From positions 1 to 64,000 of the forward strand of contig CAJQUW010008615.1 of the NCBI GenBank assembly GCA_907163375.1: a DNA stretch of 64,000 nucleotides. The letters run 5' to 3'. The notes below the pieces were generated by a model. That model made no database searches. It worked only from the letters and a program-made list of their open reading frames with translations, and was not told the origin of the DNA. Position numbers and translations under genes: made by a program. Positions 23,301-33,520 of this stretch are shown here, one piece after another. Source of the DNA: Prostheceraeus crozeri. Its lineage: Eukaryota; Platyhelminthes; Polycladida; Euryleptidae. Each line of letters opens with the position of its first letter. Within the stretch, counting starts at the first letter, position 1.

Positions 23301-24139
23301 TGTCTCGCTATACGATATGGCGCTTGCTGAATAATGAATCCGGGACTGAAGTTGTTGCTCATCTTTCACAGATAGTCAGTGAGTTTGGCCCACCTAAATC
23401 AATTTTATCTGATAACGGTACTGTGTTTCGTAGCCGAGATATGATAGAGTTTCTTAAGAACTGGGAGATTGAGCATGTCCAGGCCTGTGCTTACAGACCA
23501 CAGGGTAATGGTGTTATAGAGAGAATGCACCGTACTGTCAAGCGATGCGCTAGGCGAGCTAATAGATCCATCGATGAGTCGATCTTTTGGATAAACAGTA
23601 GTCGAGATGGCAATAAACACAGTCCGTACGAACTTATGTTCTCCGCTAACTCGAGGAAACCAGGCATAAGCAACCAGAGACATATCATAATGCGTCAACC
23701 GAATGAGAATATACCTGACTCAGATTCTCTTCAGTCTGCTTATTCGGATATAGATAGGAACCCCTTCACCGTAGGTGATAGGGTGTATCCAAGGAATCCT
23801 ACTGGTAGGTATGACAGCGTTTTGTCGTGCCCACATAGAGTTACCAGTGTTAGATCTAGTGTTGGGGTGATTATTAATGATGACGGTGTGACCCGTCATG
23901 TGTCTCACTTGAGACCCGTTCCCGGTGAGCAGTTTGAGAAAGTTGAAATAGATGGTGTTCGTTCTGAAGAAGACACGTGTGCTAAGGAGAATGTGAGTGT
24001 ACATGTACTTAACCCTCGTCGGAGTGAGAGGACGAGACGCGCGCCTGACAGGTTCGGTGATCTTGTAGTTTATTGTGCTTGTGAGGTTTGTAGATCTGGG
24101 GGGCGTGTATGCAGTCATGTTTTGTCCGAGGATGTATGA
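20400..24139 (+). pseudogene. Gypsy-type gag-pol region, fossil
   Basis: Parts in order: gag remnant with a double zinc knuckle near 20960-21075 (CysCysHisCys pattern, CYGCGEIGHIRPYC); protease with LIDTGCSRTMIG near 21180; reverse transcriptase near 21.6-22.2 kb with LLDLRKAYLQV and the catalytic YVDDIF; RNase H near 22.53-22.76 kb with VVWADAS and IKTDSS; integrase 23.05-24.1 kb with a zinc-binding HERCHFG...CDRC region, AVDITHF, LSDNGTVF and GNGVIERMH. The last reading frame runs about 34 bp into the 3' LTR. The fossil is broken about five times overall. Confidence 0.9.
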
Positions 24140-24410
24140 TGTCTTCTGCTTGTGTTCCCTCTCTCTCTCTCTCTTTGTGTTGCCGTTGCCGGCTTTGCTG
24201 TGGTCTGTTGTGTGTGACGTCATTCTGCTGCCTTAATTGATCGCGACATCTCCTCTCTTCCCAGCTCTGCCTTTGACGTCATTATTAGTGAAAATGTGAC
24301 TATACAGCTGAGACTCGTGTCTCACGCGCGCCTATTAATTGAATGCTGACTGAGTAATCAAATAGAAACAGAATCGACACAACACGCTTGTCCGTCTTTT
24401 TCCTTCTACA
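24106..24410 (+). repeat. 3' LTR of the Gypsy-type element
   Basis: 305 bp, differing from the 5' LTR at two positions. The two TGACGTCA motifs are conserved at 24215-24222 and 24274-24281. Confidence 0.92.
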
Positions 24411-24731
24411 CAAAGCAAATATTGTAGAGTCACTTCAGGAGTGACAGTTGAACAATCAGTTGAAACAGAATTGTCATCGCCAGGTGCAGGCTTTTACTCC
24501 TTTCATATTGAGGTGCCTGCTGTTTATGTGGGACCTCATCAATCTGACGGTAATTTGATTTCTCTCAATTTGCTCGTTGCTCAAATTCATCATCAACCTG
24601 AGTTAACAGGACTTGATCACATTGAGAAAGTCATTTATTCTTGTGTCAAAGAGTGTCAAGAACCTGTCACCAAACCTAAACGTCGTCGCGCATCAAAGAA
24701 AGATGGTGTTACCACCAAAGAGAAATCTTAA
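24411..24731 (+). pseudogene. Polinton unknown gene family B, C-terminal part of copy 1
   Basis: The coding region resumes directly after the LTR element. It contains GAGFYSFHIEVPAVYVGPH then DGNLISLNLLV, matching GKGFYSFEIQIQTIHMGPR then DGRLFTLN in copy 2 (26440-27006). A lysine/arginine-rich tail (KPKRRRASKK) follows, suggesting nuclear localisation or nucleic-acid contact. The N-terminal part was separated by the LTR insertion. I do not recognise the family. Confidence 0.55.
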
Positions 24732-24882
24732 GTATTGTAATCAGTTAGTATGTAGTGAATGTGGAAAACGCGTTCTTGTGCGTTATGTTCAATTAAAACA
24801 TTGTAATCATGTTGTATGCATCTTTTGTTATGTAAAGGACAGACATCCTTGTAAAGTTCCTGCTCAATGTATTATCTTGTAA
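24703..24882 (+). CDS. Small RING-like cysteine/histidine protein of the Polinton
   Basis: 59 residues, starting at an ATG that overlaps the end of the preceding gene by 29 bp. A CSECG pair, then CNHVVCIFC, then a C...C pair give a Cys/His spacing like a minimal RING or treble-clef zinc finger. Viral RING proteins are often ubiquitin ligases; this assignment is inference from spacing only. Its position between family B and the exonuclease-like gene suggests a gene cluster. Confidence 0.4.
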   Translation: MVLPPKRNLKYCNQLVCSECGKRVLVRYVQLKHCNHVVCIFCYVKDRHPCKVPAQCIIL

Positions 24883-24904
24883 TTAAGTCTTTTTGATATT
24901 GTAG

Positions 24905-25467
24905 GTTGTCATCTTCATAGACAGTGAGGGGACACCAATGCAGGAGTTGAGTGCTATTGCAATGAGGGAAAGCGATCAAACTGTTGTTAGTGTATATCAC
25001 AGATTTGCCTACTGTCCTCCACACAAAGACGAATGGTCACGGCGTCATGTGCATGGACTTGATCCTTCTATTTTGATTCATGTTGGATTTGTAAATGAAA
25101 CGTACTTGACAAGTGATTTCAAACGGTGGCTGTCAGGTTTTCATATTTTAAAATATTAGGAAATGATTCTGAACGAGAAGCAACAACACTTCAGTTGCAC
25201 ATTGATAATTTATATTTACCATGTTGGGTAGATCGTGTAAGACAAGACTATCATATGCATTGTGATCAAAAGAAGTTTAGAGATGAAATGATTTTTGATA
25301 TGTCTGTATGTTTCGGTGAGAGACATCACCTTTACAGACCACCATCCCATTGTAATACTAGAAATAAAGCTACCTACATTGCAAAACTCTCTTCACGCTG
25401 GCATTGTAGTCCGTATGATGTTCTTGAACTGTATCTATATTATTGTCAACAGCATGGGTATATGTAA
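24905..25467 (+). pseudogene. DEDDh (DnaQ-like) exonuclease-like gene of the Polinton
   Basis: Coding begins right after an AG (TATTGTAG|GTTGTC), so an upstream exon is possible. Motif I is VVIFIDSEGTPMQELSA (D-x-E). A D-containing block, KILGNDSERE, lies mid-way. The end carries WHCSPYDVLELYLYY with H-x4-D, the DEDDh third motif. Together these fit a DnaQ-type 3'-5' exonuclease, which would cleave single nucleotides from nucleic acid 3' ends. The length (about 190 residues) fits. It is broken about once. It is distinct from the exonuclease domain inside the polymerase at 31.6 kb. Confidence 0.55.
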
Positions 25468-25640
25468 AACATGTTTTTACTCCTTGCGAATGAGTGATGA
25501 TCTTTTTATGAAGTGTATTCTGTACTTGTGAATTTTGACTGATGTTGAATAAACTTACAGTGGAACATGATTGTTATTTCTGTATTATTCATAGTGGAAG
25601 TCATTGAAGCAATGTAAAATCTATAGTCACAACGTTTACG

Positions 25641-26085
25641 ATGGCGCATCGTACCTCAAGTAACCACATGTGTCATCTGACACTTGATCAACAAGGATTC
25701 GATGGATTTTTCCAAGATTGGAAACTTACATTTAAAATGAAGATGAATGATATGAAAGTAGTGCTAACTGAAAGCCTTCCTCTCTTCAAAAGATTGATAG
25801 AGAGTTTACAACCTCAAGATGTGAAGGGTAGACTCGTTGCTTGTATAGAGTTGACAGATTTGCAAAAACCACCTCGTTTTGGATCCTATTGCACAGAATG
25901 GATTTCTCTTAGTGATCAATTTTATGTACGACATATGGAGAAGACGATATATGAATACGATGGAGACGATGGAGAGACGAATAGAAGAGACGATGGAAGG
26001 AAATGCATACGTTGTTAAACATATCATGATTCAACTGAGTGTGTTTACATCCACGACTTTGTTTGATCGTCGACAAGTTGTGTAG
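25641..26085 (+). pseudogene. Polinton unknown gene family A, copy 2
   Basis: Starts MAHRTSSNHMCHLTLDQQGF at ATG 25641. The blocks FDGFFQDWKLTFK, FGSYCTEW and FYVRHMEKTI match, in order, those of copies 1 and 3. This is the most diverged copy. The end is disturbed around a GATGGAGACGATGGAGAGAC low-complexity tract. Function unknown. Confidence 0.5.
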
Positions 26086-26387
26086 ATGCAATAAGAATTT
26101 CTTTTCACTGAGTATTTTGTAATGGTGTATAGAGCAACATGAGTCATTGCGCTTTGTGCATTACTATCAGGCTCTTTGCTAGATAAATGAATGCATCTTT
26201 GTTCGCTAGAAGGGGTGTGTCACTAAAGCCATTGTGAGGACTAGAACGACTTTGTAAGAGGGCAGTCAGTCACAGGGAAGGTTTTCACCCACGCAGTGAA
26301 AAGTTCACGTGTGATAACTCTTTGTCACGTAACAAAGACAGAGAAAACATGAAAAGGGGAACGCATGTGATTGTAGCTAGGTCTGGT

Positions 26388-26403
26388 TATAAAACGGACG
26401 TCT
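26388..26403 (+). promoter_or_regulatory. Candidate Polinton promoter (TATA plus GACGTCT)
   Basis: TATAAAAC at 26388 is followed at 26397 by GACGTCT, 9 bp from TATA start to motif start, against 10 bp at 19891. A TATA here puts the transcription start near 26415-26420, which favours ATG 26440 over ATG 26410 for the next gene. Confidence 0.5.
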
Positions 26404-26439
26404 AAGCTCATGGTAATCATTTCCGTCCTTGCGCTAACC

Positions 26440-27006
26440 ATGCAGTTGCTCGAAGCCATCAACTCCTCTGCTCTCGCACTGGGTACACTGAACTCCCTTC
26501 CTTTAGCATCGGGTAAAAATGCTTTCAATCAAAAGATAACTCATCATGGAGAAGTCGTGACCACAGAAACTCCAAGTCATCGGATGGATTATCTAAAGGT
26601 TATGTCAACACAGTATGGTATCGCTGTGTGTGTACCGTTAGACTATTGGACACGGTTACAATTCAATACTCTTGAAACATTCCTGAAAGAAAATCTCACC
26701 ATTCCCAAAGAAATTGTTCGACACAATGGGAAGCGGTCACAAGTTCCCATCATGGAAAGACGATACATGTGTGTGCATATGGATGGACACTGTCTCATCA
26801 TCCATGAAAAGGAGGGCAGCGAATTCGACTTACTCAATTGCAAGCCTCTCCCCATATTTGGAAAAGGATTCTACTCCTTTGAAATTCAAATTCAAACCAT
26901 CCACATGGGTCCGCGCAGGGACGGAAGGTTGTTTACGTTGAATCCCTATCTTGTCTCCATAACCTTTAAAAATGATGTCCATGTTGATGATGATCAACTA
27001 CAGTAA
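26440..27006 (+). CDS. Polinton unknown gene family B, copy 2
   Basis: An open frame of 188 residues from ATG 26440 (MQLLEAINSSALALG); an upstream ATG at 26410 lies too close to the TATA box. The C-terminal third (GKGFYSFEIQIQTIHMGPR) matches family B copy 1. The centre holds alternating hydrophobic strands (RYMCVHMDGHCLIIHE), suggesting a beta-rich fold. There is no signal peptide or catalytic signature. It could be a structural protein, but no capsid similarity was seen. It looks whole over this stretch. Confidence 0.5.
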   Translation: MQLLEAINSSALALGTLNSLPLASGKNAFNQKITHHGEVVTTETPSHRMDYLKVMSTQYGIAVCVPLDYWTRLQFNTLETFLKENLTIPKEIVRHNGKRSQVPIMERRYMCVHMDGHCLIIHEKEGSEFDLLNCKPLPIFGKGFYSFEIQIQTIHMGPRRDGRLFTLNPYLVSITFKNDVHVDDDQLQ

Positions 27007-27278
27007 CACTCTCCACACACACTGAGAACGCACCATCGGTCTTTATGAGACCACGGCCTAACGGCCACCTTATCAAGAAAGAAAATGTACACTCACCATG
27101 CCACACATGAACATGACTCTCTCCTTTCTTGGGCATTATATTCTTCACTCAGGTTTGAATCATGATCATGTGGAAATTATCAGCATCCCTCTATGCATCA
27201 TGGAAAAGTCAGTGTGCTACATTTCATGATATGAAACGTCAACTTTAGATAACTCTAAAACGCTTTCAACCACAAAGG

Positions 27279-27596
27279 TTGCATCGCGCTATCCTATCCA
27301 ACTCTTGCCGTGTCATTAACGTAGGAGAAGGCATTGTATTTGTTCGCATTCAAGAGATGATTCTACATAATGATCACTGCTACATCGTGATTCCAAAACC
27401 CTCATGGGAAAAGTATAAAAGGGATGTTCACTCAACCCTCATGTCTTTTATGAATCATGCTTCCCATCCGCATCATCAACGCCATGCGCGAAATGAATCT
27501 CAGAAGAGACATCGATTTAGAACAGTTGCATACCCATCTTCCCGATTCAGTGTATCATCACGGTCGTCCACAAGTGTTCGTCATTCGCATGAGTAA
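27279..27596 (+). other. Open frame overlapping the TBP-like gene
   Basis: The N-terminal half reads VINVGEGIVFVRIQEMILHN and is plausible protein. The later part overlaps the TBP-like frame and looks like shadow sequence. It may be the end of another small Polinton gene. Not recognised. Confidence 0.25.
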
Positions 27597-27996
27597 CGGT
27601 CGAAATCTTCAAATCTTTCGCTGCGGCAAAATCCAAGTCCTAGGAAACCTTTCTCATTTCGTGATGCAGTCCATGTGTTACGAAGTCGTCAAGAAAATGC
27701 GAACACTCATGCCTTATCTACGCCTCAGTCCCCTGACAATAAAGAATATAGTAGTGTCTGTTCAATTAAAGATGTTAGTTAATCTAGCAAACATTAAAAC
27801 CAGCAATCATTGTATATTTTATGAAACTGAACTCTTTCCTGCTGCTCTGATTCGGAAGTAGCATCCTATACATATTGCAGTGTTTCACAACGGACATTGT
27901 ATCATGACTGGTTTACGTGATATCAGTAAAGTAGCTGACATTGTTAAATCTTTAATGCGTTGCCTGTATGAGTCACAGTTAATAGAATCATGCTAA
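27457..27996 (+). pseudogene. TATA-binding-protein-like (TBP fold) gene carried by the Polinton
   Basis: About 180 residues, laid out as two imperfect repeats as in TBP. Repeat 1: RIINAMREMNLRRDIDLEQL, then QVFVIRM and LQIFRCGKIQVLG. Repeat 2: LTIKNIVVSVQLKM, then YETELFPAALI and AVFHNGHCIMTG. In TBP the equivalents are IQNVVATV...LDL, IMRIR, LIFSSGKMVCTG, KIQNIVGSCDV, YEPELFPGLIYR and IFVSGK. The Phe of each IF/VF-x-x-G block corresponds to a DNA-intercalating position in TBP. TBP bends TATA DNA and recruits TFIIB-type factors. The spacing and both repeats support homology over chance. It lacks any N-terminal extension and is clearly diverged. The fossil is broken about once. Confidence 0.65.
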
Positions 27997-29103
27997 TCAC
28001 ATGATGTGTTTTGAATGAGTCATCGCAATGATCTATCGCCCACACACTTGTCGGTGAAAAGGCCACGCCGTCTGACGTGAGGCGCCATCGATGTTGAATG
28101 AAACGCCCACACACGTGTCGGTGAAAAGGTTGAACAAGACTGATAAGATTCTTATCTAACTGACTGGCGCATTGCCACTTCATGAGTCAGATCGATTTAT
28201 AGACATGAGTCAGCAAAGTGGTTGATGTTTCCTGAGCCGAAGAAATTGTCATGATGTTACATTCGTTGGAAACATGAGGATGTTAACTTTTTACCTTACA
28301 AACTCTGACATGGTTGTGACTTTATTTTTTACTTTACCTATCTTGCAAACAGTGAAATTCTTGTCACTTTATTTCATACTTTGCCTGTAAATTGCCAAAG
28401 TCCACAATCTATAGGGATAGGGTTACCTACGGTTGGGATTTAGGGATTTAGGGTTTTATATAGCACAAGCGAATGTTAACCGTTAGTATAAAGTACATTT
28501 ATCAGCTTAACCATTTGTGAATGGCATTATTCCTAACATTACAAACAACTACTTTATTTCTAACTTTACAGACAGTGAGATGATCCTAGCTTTATTTTAT
28601 TCTTCACCTATCTTGCAAACATTGAAATGCTTGTCACTTTATTTTATACTTTACCTATCTTGCAAACTCTGAAATGATTCTAACATTAGTACAAACTTCA
28701 CAATCATCAACTTATTTCTAACCCTACCCATCTTACAAAATGATCAAAACTTTTGCTTCTGTCTATTGAGTGAGAATCCCATCTTTATGTCAAAAGAAAA
28801 ACGAGACAGTCTGTGCATGATATGTTATTGAATGAAAGACGTTTCATCACAGTCACACATAGTTAATACTATACACGGAGAAAACAAAGTCACTCATGTG
28901 CAGGGAGAAAACAAAGTCACTGATATGCCGGAAACTGTACAGGGACAAGACAAAGTCAGCAAAAGCACTGGATACCCCATCGATGATATGTTGTGATCAG
29001 GAGTTGGACGTATGTTACAAGGCACTCACTTACAACATCCCATAGAAAACGCTATGGAAAGAAAAACAAAACATCAACCACAACAGAGAGGAAGCATTCA
29101 TCA
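27997..29103. repeat. Non-coding Polinton centre with three sets of short repeats
   Basis: No coding region was seen between the TBP-like and polymerase genes, which converge here. Repeat sets: CGCCCACACACKTGTCGGTG followed by AAAAGG, twice (about 28038 and 28103); a unit around CTTTACCTATCTTGCAAAC about four times in 28310-28680; and ACAAAGTCACT-like units three times in 28885-28965. It could be a terminator region, a replication or packaging signal, or simple decay. Confidence 0.5.
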
Positions 29104-32100
29104 TCATGCATCGTCGGACGGAGGAAGAGAAAGTTTCTGTTTCTTGGGTGGAGGTAGATGTGTGTCTGGATGGCCATACGGCAATGAGTTGTTAGGACTC
29201 ATCCAGCATCGCTTGTCTTCCCAAGGAGAGAGTGCCCGTTTCCTAAACGTTGTTGTCGTGACTTCGCGTGCCTTTGATTTTAAAATCGTCATATTGACTG
29301 AACTTATTTTAGTTGAATTTGTAGCATATCAACAGTCTGTGTGTGTCATTTTCCTAACGATGGACTTCAAGATGCCTTCGCCCGTTTTATGGAAGGCCCT
29401 GATGATTTTAACTTCATAGAGTACATCTTGGGGCGAAGCAAGATCATCTTTTTTATCCTATTGCCGGCGCATTCATCTTTGAAGCAACCGAGCTTTGCTT
29501 TATTTGAGGTCGAGGAAAGCGGATGCTCTGTGGGATAGTTGGAGCTATCAAAGTGTGGCTCTAGCTGGTGCAGAGTATCTTCCTTACTGACTCCTTTCGT
29601 AGTGGTGAGTGCGAGGAAAAAGCTATCAGTATCCCCACCTACCAATTCTGCATGATGGATGAGTGGGCATCATTTCATCGTGTGGTAGTAGAGGTTGTGC
29701 ATCTCAAGCTTGGAGTGATCTAAAACGGCTTGACCTATGTAGATGGGTTTGCACAACTCTACTTTGGGTTTTATCATCTTAATGCCGGCCAGATCTTCGG
29801 TAATGACATCAGCATATACAAAGAGTAGCGAACGATGCATTTTTCTAGCTACCTCATGATCAGTCACCAAATTATAATTGATGCGTTTTCTTACATCCTC
29901 CATGGTTTTACCAAAGAGGGAATTGTTCTTAAATTTGAAGAAATCCTTTTCAAAAGGATTCTTGGAGTCAGCGCGTTTCTGGTTATTAAAATCTATGTAA
30001 GGCTTCAAAAAGGCCTTTTGATGAAATTGAACACCCCATGAACTTTTTGTAACTGCATGCCCATCCTTAAATAAAATTTGAGAATTTTGTAATGAACAAT
30101 GTAATGCTCCTTATCATACTGGGTGAGCAGCAGCTTTCTAGCAGGATGATATTTCATTTTATTTTTTCCTTCATACTTAGATTTTAGTTGCTCCATGAAG
30201 GGAGAATACATATCTTCAGATTATACCAGACTCCGGAGCAAGAGGAAAGTCTGATGTCTTATTCTTAATACAGTCTGGATAGGTGAGGTCGACTTCAAAC
30301 AAATAACCCATGTCGGCCTCATTTTCCAGTCCTAAAATGCGCTGGGGGTTGGAAAAGTGTTCAACCTCATGGGGTTCAAGCCAAGCGAAGTGGGATTGTG
30401 GCAAAGGTTTCGACAGTGCACTTACATATAAATTATTTTGGTCGATGTACATCAGGTGGGTGTCAAATTCACCATCGACTTTTTCATTGACAACATGCTT
30501 GTTAACAAACGTCAGTCCACCTCAGATCCCGCGTTCAAACATGGTGTATATTTCGGGATCGTCTAACAAATGTATTTTTTCCCTAGTCATTTTAAAAGCT
30601 AACTGGTAGGACAAACCCGGTAAACTAATGTAATTGACGGGGTCCAACGCGTCCTCCTCCAGTGTAACTTTCCTAAAAGCCTCAAAGACATCGGCTAAGA
30701 GCAAAATATCTAATTTTAAGTAGGCAAGCATATAGTCACTAAACGAGTGACAACCTAATTCTTGCCATGCCCGCTGTGCATGCCTATAGCCATCAGGCGA
30801 ACAGTCCTCACCCGTCAAATCGTTCCTAAATTTATCAATGGATGGAAGGGATGTTTCTTTCAATGTTTCAATTGAACTAAAATAACTATAAGGAAACACC
30901 CCTTTCCGTCGCATGAGACTGTCACTAATAGTAGGATAGTCTTTCTTTAAATTTTGTGTGAGGGGAAGTAAGTCTAAATTATTAGCCAAAGTGGCTAAGG
31001 AAGAAGACATAAACTGGAAACTGTCCATAAACTTGACATCATAAAAGACAGGTTTCCCCTCCTTCGTCTTGTCAACGTGGACTTTGGCCGACGGAGACAT
31101 GAATTTTTCCTTACTTTGCGCTATGACATTCATCGAGCATGACTTCATATGTCCTAGACCATCGCGAAGAAAAATATGCGCATCATAACATTTAAAGTTA
31201 TGAAAGATGAGGGGAACGTTCGCCGTTTCAGCCTAAGTGAGATATTACACTTTCTGCACAAGGCAGACCTAAATTTACCACCGAGTTGGCAATGTTTCCT
31301 CACTTTCCTATGCTGCTTCTCATCAAAGGATGAACAGCAGCGGGGACATTATGTGATCCTATCAAATTTTAATTTGTCGACTTCCGTGAAACACATGGGT
31401 TTCCTAGTGAGCTCCGTTTCATAGAGTTCATAAAAACGGGCTTTTTTATCTAAAAATTTTAAAAATTCTAAGATGCAGTCTTCACCTTGCCACACATGCA
31501 GTTTATTTTGGTTCCTATGGCAAGAATGCCAAACTTCATAACAGGCAATGGCTGCAGGTTGGTGAGTCTGATCTTCACTACCAATATAGCATTCAATGTC
31601 CACATAAATGACACAAATAGAACTCAGCTCATTGCCTTTTTCTTGATACCTATACAACTCATCTTTGGGCATCACTTCCATTTGAAGCTTACCCCGAGAG
31701 CACCACTCGCAATGCTGTTGAAAAAATGCTTTGGATGTGAAACGCCGTGTGCAGCGATCACAGGAACAATGTTTGTTATTAAAACTTTGTTGGTAGCGAT
31801 ACAACTTTGAAATTTTAGGAATGCGACAATAATGCCATTCTGGGTGGTTGTCGCTACACACTAGGAGGAGATTGACAACCCGGTCGAAGATAATTTGGCG
31901 GACTTGTCATACCTAACGCCCTTCAGACCTTTTTCCCAGAGATGGACAACTATCTCAATTTTATTTAATTTTTCAAATTGGATGATGTCTTTGAAATGTA
32001 ATGTGTTGACATCTAGCCCGTCAAACTTAGCTCATCCTCCCATTCACGATACTTGGTGACTCTTTGACGATGCACACTTACATCATCATAGTGAAGAATG

Positions 32101-33520
32101 GAGAGGACGGCATACTTGAAACACTGGGACTGACACTCTACATTGATGACAGCCTTTTTGTCAGCCAGTGCTTTGGGCAGGGTGAAACAACCGCTCCCTT
32201 CTAAATTTTCTAATAAATTAACTTTCAGATCTACTTTCTCGATCTCATCAAAGACCAGTCCGCTGTCTCTTTCATTGAATTTATTCAAGTTGTTGACGAG
32301 ATAGGTTGCATGTCTCTCTATCCACTCGTTCACATCACCTATGAGATCAGCAGCACAGGAGGCTAATGGTCACAGTGGACTCTTCTTCTCCCGTACTGCT
32401 ATCTATTTTATTGAAACAAGCAGAGACATAAAACATGCCTTTGAGCAAGAACCTATCTAAACTCGCCAACATTTGATGAATTGAACTTACATTATTTGAC
32501 AGGAATGGATGAATATCCTGTACAGGTTCAGAGCTTTCCATCTCATAGTCACGAACGAGCCTCTCAAGGGAGAACTTGCTCAGCCTTAAAGTGACGTTGC
32601 TGTCAGTGTAAAGCTCAGTGGAATGTGTGTGACAGAGTGTGTGCGAAGAGAGAACAAACTCTGTGGGAAAGGTCTTCCGACACGAAGAACAGGAAAAGCC
32701 GACGGGTGGTGAGCGATGCTTCCTACTTGTTGTTGTCGGTGGTTGCCTCACACTGCCACAGGATCCGCCTTCGATGTGGACTCGCAAGTTGGTGCTGTTG
32801 CAGAACGTGCGTGCACAACCTTCACACTTGGGTCGTTGAGGGATCGGTCGGCGCTTTCCTCCTCTGCAGGCATTGTCAGCGGTGTGACGTCTCAAACTGT
32901 AGGCTGAGGCGAAGACCCTGTCACACCGCTGGCATCGAAAGTCATCTTTCTCCACTTCGACTTCAATCTCCCTCTCCCCTCCGACTATCTCCAATTTCTG
33001 CTCCTCCAACAGACGCTCCACCGACTCGACGGAGAAGAGAGGGAGGTCGTATGCTGCTGCAGCAGGTGGTGGTGGCAATGCTGGGATGATGTTGGGGCGG
33101 GAGGGAACGTCCTCGTCCAGGAGGTAGGTTGCCAGATCTGTTGAGAAAAGCAGAAAAGAAATTAGTAACATGATCATAATTTCAAGTTTGAAGTCTTATC
33201 CCCCTATTTCCCAATCACGATTACTTACCATCTAAGGAATTGATCTCCGGCAACACCGATGGTCGAGGAGGAGGCAGGAGTGGGACACGAGCCGAGGGTG
33301 GAAGGGTCCTGGGCTTGGGTGTCGGAGGGACGTGGTGACGGGGAGGAGGGACTGGTGAAGGGAGCGGAGCAGGTGGTGGAGGTGGGGCGATGACGGTGCC
33401 CGAGAAATTAGTCGGACTTTCAGCGGAGGTAAATGGGCGGGAAGGTAGGGTCGGAAATTCAACATTGAATCTCCGCCTCGCTGTTTCTTCCCACTTCTTC
33501 ATCCTTGCCATATCTGTAGA
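29104..33520 (-). pseudogene. Polinton protein-primed type B DNA polymerase, fossil
   Basis: Parts in order on the minus strand: a proline-rich N-terminal region (33.2-33.5 kb); three C2H2-like zinc fingers near 32.6-32.95 kb (CQRC, CEGC and CSSC pairs); DKKAVINVECQSQCFKYAVL near 32.15 kb; exonuclease motif I VIYVDIEC near 31.6 kb; Exo III-like YLKLDILLLADV near 30.7 kb; motif A YIDQNNLYVSAL near 30.45 kb; motif B KNNSLFGKTMEDVRKR near 29.9 kb; motif C GGDTDSFF near 29.63 kb; and a C-terminal PWEDKRC...LPYGHP block near 29.2 kb. Candidate GT-AG introns occur in the 33.1-33.9 kb part. It would replicate the element by protein priming. It is broken about six times. Confidence 0.92.

Larger units (their letters stand above)
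20054..24410 (+). mobile_element. Ty3/Gypsy-type LTR retrotransposon fossil nested in the Polinton
   Basis: Two 305-bp LTRs (20054-20358 and 24106-24410) begin TGTATGC and end TACA, and differ at just two positions. The 5-bp target duplication CAAAG is perfect (20049-20053 and 24411-24415). A purine-rich TCTGGGGGGCG tract precedes the 3' LTR. Gene order is gag zinc knuckle, protease, reverse transcriptase, RNase H, integrase, which is Gypsy order. The near-identical LTRs mean a recent insertion, younger than the Polinton. The coding region is not whole, with about five breaks. Confidence 0.95.

Noticed and set aside
28038-28128. CRISPR-like array
   Set aside because: Only two copies of the 26-bp repeat with one spacer, inside a eukaryotic transposon.
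32625-33089. Plus-strand 154-residue Cys/Arg-rich frame
   Set aside because: Antisense shadow of the zinc-finger part of the Polinton polymerase.
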